From Gammaproteobacteria bacterium (GTDB lineage: Bacteria > Pseudomonadota > Gammaproteobacteria > GCA-001735895), in contig JAOTYD010000012.1 in assembly GCA_029862005.1 (NCBI GenBank), positions 32,015-96,014 on the forward strand: 64,000 nt of DNA, written 5' to 3'. Both the position numbers and the translations under genes were made by a program. The notes below the pieces were generated by a model. That model did no database searches. It was not told where the DNA came from and worked only from the letters and a program-made list of their open reading frames with translations. How positions within the stretch are numbered: the stretch's first letter is position 1; the number at the start of each line of letters is the position of its first letter. Below are positions 45,580 through 54,194 of this stretch, in pieces.

Positions 45580-45759
45580 ATGGAGAAGCTCGGTAAATCT
45601 GTTAAAGGGTGGATATTAGTCTCAGTTACCTGGGCGATTTTGGGTGCCATAATCATTTTTGGGGACATGATTACTGATTACAGTAATCTGGTACTGTTCT
45701 TATTTTGCTATATACCGTTGGTCATAGGCTGGGGGATATGGTGGATTAGACGTGAATAG
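45580..45759 (+). CDS. Small two-helix membrane protein
   Basis: 59 residues: a short basic N-terminus, a first hydrophobic helix (about 13-31), a polar turn with GDMITDYS, a second helix (about 38-54) and a WWIRRE end. GGAGG stands five bases before the ATG, an excellent ribosome site. Codon use looks normal, and the protein-like amphipathic layout supports a real gene. Twenty-seven bases before the alpha/beta hydrolase gene. No family recognised. Confidence 0.65.
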   Translation: MEKLGKSVKGWILVSVTWAILGAIIIFGDMITDYSNLVLFLFCYIPLVIGWGIWWIRRE

Positions 45760-45786
45760 TTTCTAGATCCATTACCATATCTATCT

Positions 45787-46614
45787 ATGTCTGAAACCAG
45801 TAGCAACGGAAGTGTTTACGAGCTAAATGGGCCTGACGATGCGCCTGTCGTAGTGCTGATCCATGGACTCGGATTGAACCGGCAGATCTGGGAGAGTTAT
45901 GTTTCCCGGTTTGCTCATCGCTACCGGGTATTGAGCTACGATCTGTTCGGGCACGGGGAAAGCGCACCACCGCCGGGAATACCCTCGCTGACGCTGTTTT
46001 CCGAACAGTTGCTGTCACTGCTCGATGAACTGGCGATCGATCAGTGCTCGATCATCGGTTTTTCGCTGGGTGGCATGATTAACCGACGTTTCGCGATGGA
46101 TCATCCCGAACGTCTGCGTGCGCTGGCGATTTTGAATTCACCGCATGAACGGGTTCCCGAGGCACAGGAGCTGGTTGAGCAGCGCGCGCGAAACTCGGCC
46201 GCGGGTGGACCCGGCGCAACCCTCGATGCGACCATCGAGCGCTGGTTTACCTCCGAGTTTCGCGCCTCAAACCCGGACTTCGTCGCCCGGGTGCGCGACT
46301 GGGTGCTGGCGAATGATCTCGAAAACTATGCTTTGTGCCGCCAGGTTCTGGCATTCGGCGTGATCGAGCTGATTCGCCCGGAGCCACCGATCACCCATCC
46401 CACGCTCATCATGACTTGCGAAAACGACAGTGGTAGTACACCGGAAATGAGTCAGTCCATCGCCAGTGAAATCAAGGGATCGCAGGTAATCATCGTACCG
46501 GGTTTACAGCACATGGGATTAACCGAAAATCCATCCTTTTTTATCACCGCACTGGTGGAGTTTCTGGAACAGCTTCCGGATAATTGGGGGCATAAAAACA
46601 GGGGCCAGGTATGA
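45787..46614 (+). CDS. Alpha/beta hydrolase (enol-lactonase-like), first of four-gene operon
   Basis: 275 residues. LIHGLGLNRQIWESY, nucleophile elbow IGFSLGGM (Ser about 98), ENDSGSTP acid region and LQHMGLTE His. Overlaps the Xsc-like gene by 4 bp (ATGA). Its part in the pathway is unknown. Confidence 0.86.
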   Translation: MSETSSNGSVYELNGPDDAPVVVLIHGLGLNRQIWESYVSRFAHRYRVLSYDLFGHGESAPPPGIPSLTLFSEQLLSLLDELAIDQCSIIGFSLGGMINRRFAMDHPERLRALAILNSPHERVPEAQELVEQRARNSAAGGPGATLDATIERWFTSEFRASNPDFVARVRDWVLANDLENYALCRQVLAFGVIELIRPEPPITHPTLIMTCENDSGSTPEMSQSIASEIKGSQVIIVPGLQHMGLTENPSFFITALVEFLEQLPDNWGHKNRGQV

Positions 46615-48299
46615 AAAAATTATCCGGGGGGCAGGCTGCGGTCGCATCGTTGCAGGCAGAGAGCGTTGAGCATGTTTTTGGCCTGATCGGGTCTGCGACC
46701 ATGGAAATGTTCGACGCACTCTATGACGCGGACGATATCAATTTTATCGGTATTCATGACGAACGCACCGGCACCCACATGGCCGATGGCTACGCGCGCG
46801 CCTCGGGAAAGGCCGGTGTAGTTCTCGCCGGTCAGAATGGTCCGGGCGCAACCAACCTGGTCACTGGCCTGGCCCAGGCTTACGCGGCGTTTTCGCCGGT
46901 GGTATCGATAGCCGGCGCATTGTCATCGGCGCACGTTTATCGCGATGCCTTCCAGGAAGTCGATCAACAGGCATTGTTTAAACCCATTACCAAGAAGACC
47001 TGGACCGTCACTCAAGCCGGTCGGGTTCCGGAAATGTTTCGTGAGGCGTTTCGAACCGCGATGACGCCACGCAGGGGTCCGGTTCAGCTCAATTTACCAC
47101 GTGACGTATTGTCCGAGGTCACCGAGTATCCTGATTTTCAGCAACCGCAAAGCTACCGCTCACAAAACCTGCCACCCGCGTCAGATGATGCGATTCGGCA
47201 GGCGGCCGAAATTCTACGCCGCGCGAAACAACCGGTTATCGTCACCGGTGGCGGCATCAAGAACACCGGTGGCCACGAAGATGCACTGGCGCTCGCCGAA
47301 GCTTTAAATGCGCCGATCATCCTCGCACCTGGGCATGGCGATGCAATTCCGTTTGGACATCCGTTGAATGCCGGGCAGATGGGGCCGCGCGGCAACGTCG
47401 TGGCATCGCGTTTGGCAAAGAAGGCAGATGTGATACTGGCGCTTGGCACCCGATTGGGATTCAACTCGACGTTTTATTCCTACGACAATATTAATGAGCA
47501 GGCTGACATCATCCAGGTTGAACTGGAGCCAACTGCGCTCGGACGTTATTTCCCGATCAGGCTCGGGATCTGGTCAGACGCGCGCGCGGCCGCCCGCCAG
47601 CTTTGTGATGAACTCGGCAAACTGGAGGTTCAAGCCGAGGTTGACGCGTGGACCCAGGCCTATATCGACGAGCGCCAAAGCTACTTGCAGGAACGTGACG
47701 CAAAGGCCGAAACCGAAGCGCACCCGATTCAACCCTCCGGCCTTTACAAGGAATTGCGCGCCGTTTTACCAAAAAACGCTGCAGTTACGATGGATGCAGG
47801 CACGCTGTGTCTACAGGCTACTGACGCGCTAAATTACTGGGAGCCACACAGTTTGTTCACGCCACTCGATTTCGGCCTGGTGGGATTCTCGTTTGCCTGC
47901 GGTCTCGGGGTCAAGATTGCACGTCCCCACAGGCCGGTGGTCAGCCTGATGGGTGACGGTGGTTTCGGCATGACCATTTCCGAACTGAGTACCGCGGTTG
48001 ATCACGGCATCAATACCGTCACCATCGTCATGAACAACCAGTGCTGGGGGGCGGAGAAGGCCTACCAGCGGGACTTTTTCGGCGAACGTTACATCGGCGC
48101 CAACATCAGCAGCCCTCCGTTCGACAAGGTTGCGGAACTTTACGGGGCTGCGGGCTTCAAGGTGGAGCATATCGGCGAGGTTGGCGAAGCGGTTCAGGCA
48201 GCTCTCGACTGCGGCAAGCCCGCGGTGGTCGACATTGCCGTCGATCCGGCCGCGCTTTACAGTTTTCGTCGGGATTCATTCAAGCACCGGGGAGGTTGA
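46611..48299 (+). CDS. Thiamine-diphosphate enzyme, sulfoacetaldehyde acetyltransferase (Xsc)-like
   Basis: 562 residues with the acetolactate-synthase domain order: TPP Pyr domain (1-170), central FAD/CoA-type domain (190-330), TPP-PP domain (370-540). FGLIGSATMEMFDAL with HDERTGTHMADGYARASGK and QEVDQQALF resemble Xsc closely, as does NNQCWGAEKAYQRDFFGERYIGA near the C-terminus; the catalytic Glu is in the HDER region and the TPP/Mg motif is GDGGFGMTISEL...MNN. Known Xsc converts sulfoacetaldehyde and phosphate to acetyl phosphate and sulfite. No phosphate acetyltransferase gene is adjacent. A related decarboxylase or carboligase is equally possible. Confidence 0.82.
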   Translation: MKKLSGGQAAVASLQAESVEHVFGLIGSATMEMFDALYDADDINFIGIHDERTGTHMADGYARASGKAGVVLAGQNGPGATNLVTGLAQAYAAFSPVVSIAGALSSAHVYRDAFQEVDQQALFKPITKKTWTVTQAGRVPEMFREAFRTAMTPRRGPVQLNLPRDVLSEVTEYPDFQQPQSYRSQNLPPASDDAIRQAAEILRRAKQPVIVTGGGIKNTGGHEDALALAEALNAPIILAPGHGDAIPFGHPLNAGQMGPRGNVVASRLAKKADVILALGTRLGFNSTFYSYDNINEQADIIQVELEPTALGRYFPIRLGIWSDARAAARQLCDELGKLEVQAEVDAWTQAYIDERQSYLQERDAKAETEAHPIQPSGLYKELRAVLPKNAAVTMDAGTLCLQATDALNYWEPHSLFTPLDFGLVGFSFACGLGVKIARPHRPVVSLMGDGGFGMTISELSTAVDHGINTVTIVMNNQCWGAEKAYQRDFFGERYIGANISSPPFDKVAELYGAAGFKVEHIGEVGEAVQAALDCGKPAVVDIAVDPAALYSFRRDSFKHRGG

Positions 48300-48305
48300 G
48301 CAGAC

Positions 48306-48677
48306 ATGACTGACGACAGCAAAACTTATCCGCATACTGAAGACCATAAGGCGAAAGGGGACTGGAATCCGCTGTGGGAGCAATTCCACGAACTTGACCC
48401 GGATTTTCTCGAGGCCTACCTGGCATTTCGTAGCCTGCCGCAATCGAAGGGGCCGCTGGATCAGAAATACAAGGAATTGATCCTGATCGCAATTAACGCC
48501 GCGACTACCCATCTCTATAGTCCGGGCGTACGTCGTCATATTCAAAATGCGCTCAAGGCAGGTGCAAGTGTGGAAGAGATACTGGAGACTATTCAATTGA
48601 CCACGGTGATGGGAATCCATTCCTGTAACCTGGCGATCCCGATTCTGATGGAAGAAGTATCGAAATTTAAGGAGTAA
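48306..48677 (+). CDS. Carboxymuconolactone decarboxylase (CMD)-family protein, no redox cysteines
   Basis: 123 residues, single CMD domain (LDQKYKELILIAINAATT ... RRHIQNALKAGASVEEILETIQL). AhpD-type members have a CxxC ahead of the RHI segment; here the stretch reads ATTHLYSPGVRRHI, with no Cys, so it is not a peroxidase of that type. The HL...H residues may instead serve acid-base chemistry. Six bases after the Xsc-like gene. Confidence 0.82.
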   Translation: MTDDSKTYPHTEDHKAKGDWNPLWEQFHELDPDFLEAYLAFRSLPQSKGPLDQKYKELILIAINAATTHLYSPGVRRHIQNALKAGASVEEILETIQLTTVMGIHSCNLAIPILMEEVSKFKE

Positions 48678-48742
48678 GATTAATATCGGCGGTAATGCCC
48701 AGCCGGTGAAACCGAGTAACTCGAACAAGCAAGGTAAGTAAC

Positions 48743-49780
48743 ATGAAATTTCATTTAGCAATTAATTTAGAGCGCATGAACGGCAGCATGGATATGAACG
48801 ACGTTGCACGTCACACGCTGGAAATGGTGCAGATGGCCGACCAGGCCGGATTTAAAATTGCTTGGGCGGCAGAGCATCATGCGCTGGAAATGACGATCGC
48901 GCCCAATCCTTTCCAGATTCTGACATGGTGGGCTAACCACACCGATAATATTCGACTCGGTACTGCGGTTGCGGTAGCGGCTTACTGGCACCCGATCAAC
49001 CTCGCCGGGGAGGCAGCGTTCCTGGACCTGATTAGTGGCGGGCGTCTCGAGTTCGGAATCGGTTCCGGTGCTTACCAGCGCGAATTCGATCGCATGCATG
49101 CGGGTCTCAAGCAATCGGATGCCTACAAGTACATGCAGGAAATGCTGCCGGCGCTGAAAGCGCTGTGGGCGGGAGATTACGAGCATAACGGCGAGTACTG
49201 GACGTTCCCAAGCTCAACCTCGGTTCCCAAACCGGTGCAGAAACCGCACCCACCGATCTGGGTTGCGGCGAGGTCGCCGATAACCTTTGACTACGCACTC
49301 AAGAATAATTGCCACGTCATGTCCTGGCCCTTGACGCGACCGTTTGCCGAGGCCGAACTGTATAAATCACAGCTCGACGAGGCCATTGCCGCATATCCTG
49401 ATTCTGATCGACCAACCTTTGCGATGATGCGGCATACCTCGCTCTACACGGATGAAACGGGACGAGACGCGGCCATCAAGGCGATTCAAACCGTGCTGGG
49501 CCAGTTTGAAAACCTGTTCCGAAACCTCGGGGATGTGAAGAATGGATTTCCGAAGCAAATTCCACTCGAAGAGTTAACCGATCGCGAGCAGTACAATGCG
49601 GAAATGCTGGAGGAGAACCTGATGTTCGGTTCACCCGAAACGGTCATCGCCAAGCTCAAGCGCTACAGCGCGCTTGGCGTTGATGATTTCATTTATTATT
49701 CCAGCATGGGGCTCGGGCAGAAGGAACAAAAACGCTCTTTGGAGCTTTTCTGTTCCGAGGTAATACCAGCCTTTGCCTAG
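48743..49780 (+). CDS. Luciferase-like (LLM) flavin-dependent monooxygenase
   Basis: 345 residues, complete. AEHHALE (about 44-50), WHPINLAGEAAFLDLISGGRLEFGIGSG, PKPVQKPHPPIWVAARSP and FGSPETVIAKLKRY are typical of the bacterial luciferase-like group of FMN reductase-dependent monooxygenases (near SsuD, NtaA and long-chain alkane types). The reduced-flavin supplier is not in the window. Last gene of the operon, 65 bp after the CMD gene. Confidence 0.88.
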   Translation: MKFHLAINLERMNGSMDMNDVARHTLEMVQMADQAGFKIAWAAEHHALEMTIAPNPFQILTWWANHTDNIRLGTAVAVAAYWHPINLAGEAAFLDLISGGRLEFGIGSGAYQREFDRMHAGLKQSDAYKYMQEMLPALKALWAGDYEHNGEYWTFPSSTSVPKPVQKPHPPIWVAARSPITFDYALKNNCHVMSWPLTRPFAEAELYKSQLDEAIAAYPDSDRPTFAMMRHTSLYTDETGRDAAIKAIQTVLGQFENLFRNLGDVKNGFPKQIPLEELTDREQYNAEMLEENLMFGSPETVIAKLKRYSALGVDDFIYYSSMGLGQKEQKRSLELFCSEVIPAFA

Positions 49781-49827
49781 CTTTAGTTGCAGCGGGTTTT
49801 ACCAGGTCCGAAACTTCTTGTCCCAGG

Positions 49828-50361
49828 CTATTGCACGCGCGATAAATAATCCTGGTAGGCCGGAACAGCGATTGCCGCAACGATGCCCAGGATAAAAAAT
49901 ACCGGCATCAGCCAACCTAGAATCAGAACACCGACCGAGTTAGCCTCTGGCGCCGGTCCGAAATTGTTCGATCCATTGGTACCGGGAAAGAAGATCAGGT
50001 AGATTGCGAGCAGCAGATTAACAAACGGGACGATGAACAGCAGGAACCACCAGCCGCTGCGATTCAGATCGTTGAGCCTGCGTTTTGCAAACATCACCGA
50101 GATAACGATGGTGAGAACGTAGAAAATCCCGATTCCCAGTATCCCGATCATCGATGAACTCGGATCGCCACCCATAAAGGCAGTCGCGCCGGCCAGTGGA
50201 ACCATGACCAGCATCAGCAGCAAATTGACGCCGATGCCGTAGGCCAGGTAGCGCATGCGGCCGATACGACCGTTAAAGGAAAAAATTTTCGGTTGATATA
50301 ATTCTTCTTGCCCGGTATCCAGCAATGCATCGGGTGCGTCATACGGATTTACAGCACTCAT
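49828..50361 (-). CDS. DUF805 membrane protein with a pilin-like C-terminal segment
   Basis: 177 residues. A charged N-terminal 30 residues, then the DUF805 core with four hydrophobic helices (FSFNGRIGRMRY, AKRRLNDLNRSGWW). After the core, the final 28 residues (FFILGIVAAIAVPAYQDYLSRVQ) match the hydrophobic helix and Y-Q-D-Y of type IV prepilins, but without a preceding Glu and cleavage site, so it cannot be processed as a pilin. GGGGA precedes the start. Function unknown. Convergent with the LLM gene. Confidence 0.8.
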   Translation of the reverse strand: MSAVNPYDAPDALLDTGQEELYQPKIFSFNGRIGRMRYLAYGIGVNLLLMLVMVPLAGATAFMGGDPSSSMIGILGIGIFYVLTIVISVMFAKRRLNDLNRSGWWFLLFIVPFVNLLLAIYLIFFPGTNGSNNFGPAPEANSVGVLILGWLMPVFFILGIVAAIAVPAYQDYLSRVQ

Positions 50362-50455
50362 GGTAATTCCCCTGTTTTATTTAACCCCAGGCATTTAATA
50401 TAGGCCACCTAATTGACTTCGCAATGAATAATTTCTGGTCGGCTGGATTTGGTTT

Positions 50456-51610
50456 ATGGCATCGATTCCGAATAAAACACAGACCGCATGGTTCCTGAAA
50501 ACCCTGCAATCAATAAAAGGTAAACCCTACGAGCGGGGTTTTTCGCTGCCCGGCGCTTTTTATACCCATCCCCTGTGGACGCAGACCGAATCCAGTGAGT
50601 TGTTTGCCAAAGACTGGTTTTGTGTCGGCCGCGTCGAAGAAGTAAAGCAGCCAGGTGATTTTTTCAGTTTCGATCATGTCGGTGAACCACTGCTCGTCGT
50701 GCACGGTCGCGACGGCGTGATTCGCGTGCTCGCCAACGTCTGCCGGCACCGCGGCACCGTGATCGCCGAGGGCAGCGGAAACGCGAAGAAGTTTCTCTGC
50801 CCGTATCATCACTGGGCCTACGATACTACGGGTAAACTATTGAATGCACCGCACCTGGAGTCGCACGCGGCATTTAATTTGCGCCAATGCCGGTTACCTG
50901 AAATAAAATGCGAGTTCTGGCAAGGGTTCATATTCGTGAATCTGAATCCGCGCGCAGCCGGTATCGGCAAGCAGCTGGCGGTACTTGATCGGGTGATAAA
51001 AAATTATCACCTGGAACAAATGTCGCTGCGTTACCTGGCCGATGAATCCTGGGATACCAACTGGAAATGCCTGCTGGAAAACTTCATGGAGGGATATCAC
51101 CTGACGCCGCTGCATAAAGATACGCTGCACAAGGTTAACCCGAGTCGACTTTGCTCCCACCTGACTCCCGGCAAGCGTCATTTCGGCTACAGCGTCGGTT
51201 TTACGACGCGCGTACCGAAAGGCCACGTCGGCCATCCGGACCTGACCGAGGAAGAGGGCAATACCTGCGTCATGTTTGCGGTCCCGCCGGGACTTCTGGT
51301 AGGCCTCGGCAGCGATTACAGCTCGTTCCTGTGTATTCGCCCGGAATCGGCTGGCCGGGTCAGGATGAAAATGGGCCTGATATTTTTCGGCGATCACTGG
51401 ACGCAGCGGGATGTCAATAAAGCGGTCAAACTGTTTCGACAAACCATGAATGAAGACAAACAGGTTTTGCTCAGGGTGCAGCAGGGCCTCGGGTCTCGTT
51501 TTCATGAGCCGGGTCCGTTGGCATCGCGAGACCTTGAGGGTACCATCTGGGACTTCTACCAGTATCTGAGTCGCAGCCTGACCGCATCGAAGCGATCGAG
51601 CAGAACCTGA
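50456..51610 (+). CDS. Rieske-type ring-hydroxylating/demethylating oxygenase alpha subunit
   Basis: 384 residues. Rieske domain: Cys96, His98, Cys115, His118. Catalytic domain: GYH (His215) and His220, with Glu212 three residues before His215; in naphthalene dioxygenase this bridging residue is Asp, and in CntA (carnitine monooxygenase) it is Glu. A C-terminal NED (about 335) is a candidate third iron ligand. The Glu variant is reported in quaternary-ammonium Rieske oxygenases, which supports but does not prove such a substrate. No reductase gene is adjacent. ATG 50456 has only a weak ribosome site. Followed by the aldolase gene after 20 bp. Confidence 0.88.
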   Translation: MASIPNKTQTAWFLKTLQSIKGKPYERGFSLPGAFYTHPLWTQTESSELFAKDWFCVGRVEEVKQPGDFFSFDHVGEPLLVVHGRDGVIRVLANVCRHRGTVIAEGSGNAKKFLCPYHHWAYDTTGKLLNAPHLESHAAFNLRQCRLPEIKCEFWQGFIFVNLNPRAAGIGKQLAVLDRVIKNYHLEQMSLRYLADESWDTNWKCLLENFMEGYHLTPLHKDTLHKVNPSRLCSHLTPGKRHFGYSVGFTTRVPKGHVGHPDLTEEEGNTCVMFAVPPGLLVGLGSDYSSFLCIRPESAGRVRMKMGLIFFGDHWTQRDVNKAVKLFRQTMNEDKQVLLRVQQGLGSRFHEPGPLASRDLEGTIWDFYQYLSRSLTASKRSSRT

Positions 51611-51630
51611 AATCGCATCCCGGAGAAATC

Positions 51631-52401
51631 ATGAGTAAACCTACGCCGCATCTCGTTTCCCCAGACTGCAGCGAAGCAGAGTGGCAGCTGCGGGTACAGC
51701 TTGCAGCCTGCTACCGTGCTTTTGTTCACTATGGCTGGACCGATTTGATCTTTACCCATTTAAGCGCCCGGGTGCCCGATAACCCGCAGCAATACCTGAT
51801 CAATCCCTACGGCTTGCTGTTTCACGAGATTTGCGCGAGCAACCTGATCAAGGTCGACTTCGATGGCAACGTCGTCGAGGGGGACCACCCCTACAACGAG
51901 GCAGGCCATGCAATCCACACCGCGATGCTAAAGGCACGACCCGATATTAACGTGGCGCTGCACAGTCATACCCGCGCGGGTATGGCGGTATCCTGCATGG
52001 AATCCGGCCTGTTACCGCTCACCCAGCAGGCGAACGAGATTCGAGATATGGTCTGCTATCACGATTATGGGATCGCACGCACAGACAGCGAGGAGTGTGA
52101 ACGACTGGGTGCTGACATGGCAGACAGCTGGATCATGATCATGCGCAACCATGGCTTGCTGACGGTTGGCCGCAGTGTCGCTGAGGCGTTTTACTATCTT
52201 TATACCGTCGAAAGCGCGTGCAAGGTACAGGTCGACGTGCTGGCCACCGGTCGTGATATCGTGACACCTGCGCCCGAGATAGTGGATGAACTGGCTCAAG
52301 GCGGCAAAGCACGCGCGGTGCAAACACAGGAACACGTCGATCTTGCCTGGAACGCAGTCATTCGACTGCTCGATCAGAAAGATCCTTCCTATCAAAACTA
52401 G
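51631..52401 (+). CDS. Class II aldolase/adducin-family protein
   Basis: 256 residues. FTHLSARVPDN, HSHTRAGMAVS and NHGLLTVG supply the zinc His set of fuculose-1-phosphate aldolase-type folds. Family members are aldolases or epimerases; many unassigned members lack a defined substrate. GGAG precedes the ATG. Lies between two Rieske genes, so it may process the product of oxygenation. Confidence 0.86.
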   Translation: MSKPTPHLVSPDCSEAEWQLRVQLAACYRAFVHYGWTDLIFTHLSARVPDNPQQYLINPYGLLFHEICASNLIKVDFDGNVVEGDHPYNEAGHAIHTAMLKARPDINVALHSHTRAGMAVSCMESGLLPLTQQANEIRDMVCYHDYGIARTDSEECERLGADMADSWIMIMRNHGLLTVGRSVAEAFYYLYTVESACKVQVDVLATGRDIVTPAPEIVDELAQGGKARAVQTQEHVDLAWNAVIRLLDQKDPSYQN

Positions 52402-52430
52402 CCACTTACCGGCTCTATCAAATTTATTCC

Positions 52431-54035
52431 ATGGAGCCTCCGCTGACACAAATCGAGAGTAGCAAACGCAACTGGCAACCGCTTATATCGCGAGCTGAAC
52501 TGGAGTCGAATCCGGTCAAAATGGTGCGCGTCGCGGGCAAGCAGATCGCCGTGTTCAATACTCCTGATGGTGTCAGGGCCTGCGATAATCGTTGCCCCCA
52601 TGAAGGCTATCCGCTGTCGGAAGGCAGCCTGTCATCGGACTGTATCCTGACCTGCAACTGGCATAACTGGAAATTCAACCTGGAGACGGGTGAAAACCTT
52701 TTTGGTGGCGATGAATTACGTACCTATCCGATCGAGGTTCGCGGTGATGAGATCTGGATCGATATTACCGATCTGCCTTATCAGGAGAGATACACGGCGA
52801 TTTCCAACAGCCTGCATGATGCCTTCGATGACTACAGCTACGACCGCATCGCTCGCGAAATCGCTCGCCTGCAAAAACTGTGCGCCGATCCGTATGATGT
52901 GCTGCGCCTTGCCATCGACTGGTCGTGGCAGAAAATGGAGTTTGGCTGGACCCACGCCTACGCCGGCATGGCTGACTGGTTAACGCTTTACGATGAGCAT
53001 CGGCAAAGCAAGGAGCTGAAGCTGGTCTGCCTGGTAGAAAGCGTTGCCCACGTGGCCTACGATGTGTTACGCGAAAGCGAATACCCCTTTACCAACAGGA
53101 CTAGTGCATTCGATGCATCAACTTTTGTCAATGATATCGAGGCGGAGAATGAAGCGGCCGCGGTAGCGGCGATTCGTGGTGGCATCCGCGATGGATTATC
53201 TTTTGCCGATTTCGAGCCCGCGCTCACGCGCGCGGCTTTACAGCATTACAATGATTTTGGGCATGCATTGATATACCTTACCAAGGCCGGCCGGCTCATT
53301 GAACGGCTCGGAAACAGTGTCATGGAATCCCTGCTCCTATCACTGGTGCGAGAGCTGGTTTACGCCTCGCGCGAAGACAAGATACCGGAGTTTCGGGCTT
53401 ATGCCGGATATCTTGAAAAATGGGGTCGGCATAAAAAACAAAAACCCGAAGCGAGTCTTTGGCGGCATAAAGGAATCAACAAGTCGATGCAGGCCGTGAT
53501 TGCCTGCAGCGGCAATCCGCCCGAAGACATCTACCGGGCGCTACTCGTGGCGAACGCGGTCAACCTGTTGAGTTTTGACATCAAGCAACAGGAGAAAATA
53601 CACGTTTCGGTCTCGGGAAATGTGGGCTGGCTTGATTTCACGCATGGCCTGACCTTCGCCAATGCAGTCAGGCAACAGTGCACCCGATTTCCCGAACTCT
53701 GGCCGCAGGCGCTGCTGCAAATGGCCTGCTTCAATGGCCGCAATGCCGCATTTACGACCCCCGGGATGGATCTTGAAATCTGGGTACCTGAAAATCCCGA
53801 TCGCAAGCTGAGTTTACTGTTGGATCGAGTGCTGGATCATGGTCAGGCCGAACATATCGTGTCGGTACATTTACTGAAAACAGCCCTGGCTGTGCGCGAG
53901 GAATTAAATGATCTCGATCAGGCCGATGCGGAAATCCTGGTTGCCGCCCTGGTGCGATTCTTCGAATCACCGCTTAAACGCCGACAGGCCAGGCGCACTG
54001 CCTATCAGTCGCTGAAGTTCGTGGCAAAAGAGTAA
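52431..54035 (+). CDS. Rieske [2Fe-2S] domain fused to an unrecognised ~415-residue C-terminal domain
   Basis: 534 residues. Residues 15-115 are a Rieske ferredoxin-type domain with Cys55, His57, Cys75 and His78, all intact (DNRCPHEGYPLSEG ... CNWHNWKF). Residues about 120-534 are mostly helical and resemble no domain I can name with confidence. They contain repeated His/Glu-bearing helices (GWTHAYAGMADW, ESVAHVAYD, HYNDFGHALIYLTKAG, WLDFTHGLTFANAV) that could place a metal site or bind a cofactor. A distant link to questin-oxidase-like proteins is conceivable. It may pass electrons to its own C-terminal domain or to the oxygenase of the first gene. Confidence 0.8.
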   Translation: MEPPLTQIESSKRNWQPLISRAELESNPVKMVRVAGKQIAVFNTPDGVRACDNRCPHEGYPLSEGSLSSDCILTCNWHNWKFNLETGENLFGGDELRTYPIEVRGDEIWIDITDLPYQERYTAISNSLHDAFDDYSYDRIAREIARLQKLCADPYDVLRLAIDWSWQKMEFGWTHAYAGMADWLTLYDEHRQSKELKLVCLVESVAHVAYDVLRESEYPFTNRTSAFDASTFVNDIEAENEAAAVAAIRGGIRDGLSFADFEPALTRAALQHYNDFGHALIYLTKAGRLIERLGNSVMESLLLSLVRELVYASREDKIPEFRAYAGYLEKWGRHKKQKPEASLWRHKGINKSMQAVIACSGNPPEDIYRALLVANAVNLLSFDIKQQEKIHVSVSGNVGWLDFTHGLTFANAVRQQCTRFPELWPQALLQMACFNGRNAAFTTPGMDLEIWVPENPDRKLSLLLDRVLDHGQAEHIVSVHLLKTALAVREELNDLDQADAEILVAALVRFFESPLKRRQARRTAYQSLKFVAKE

Positions 54036-54077
54036 GCCTGTTGTTAACTGACGAGCACGGGTAGTGGATCATTCGCA

Positions 54078-54112
54078 CATGACGGCGTAAAGGCTAATAA
54101 GGCCTCGTCATG
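54078..54112. repeat. Hairpin downstream of the Rieske-fusion gene
   Basis: CATGACG (54078-54084) and CGTCATG (54106-54112) pair perfectly, with an inner AGGC (54091-54094) and GCCT (54102-54105) stem. No T-run follows. Placement after the Rieske operon and before the TPR gene fits either a terminator without T-run or a regulatory structure. Confidence 0.45.
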
Positions 54113-54194
54113 AATACACCGGCACGATTAGAAACACGCGTAAAACACTGGTAGCATTGCGCCAATTGCCAAGGTGCACCGAGGAGCGAGTAAA

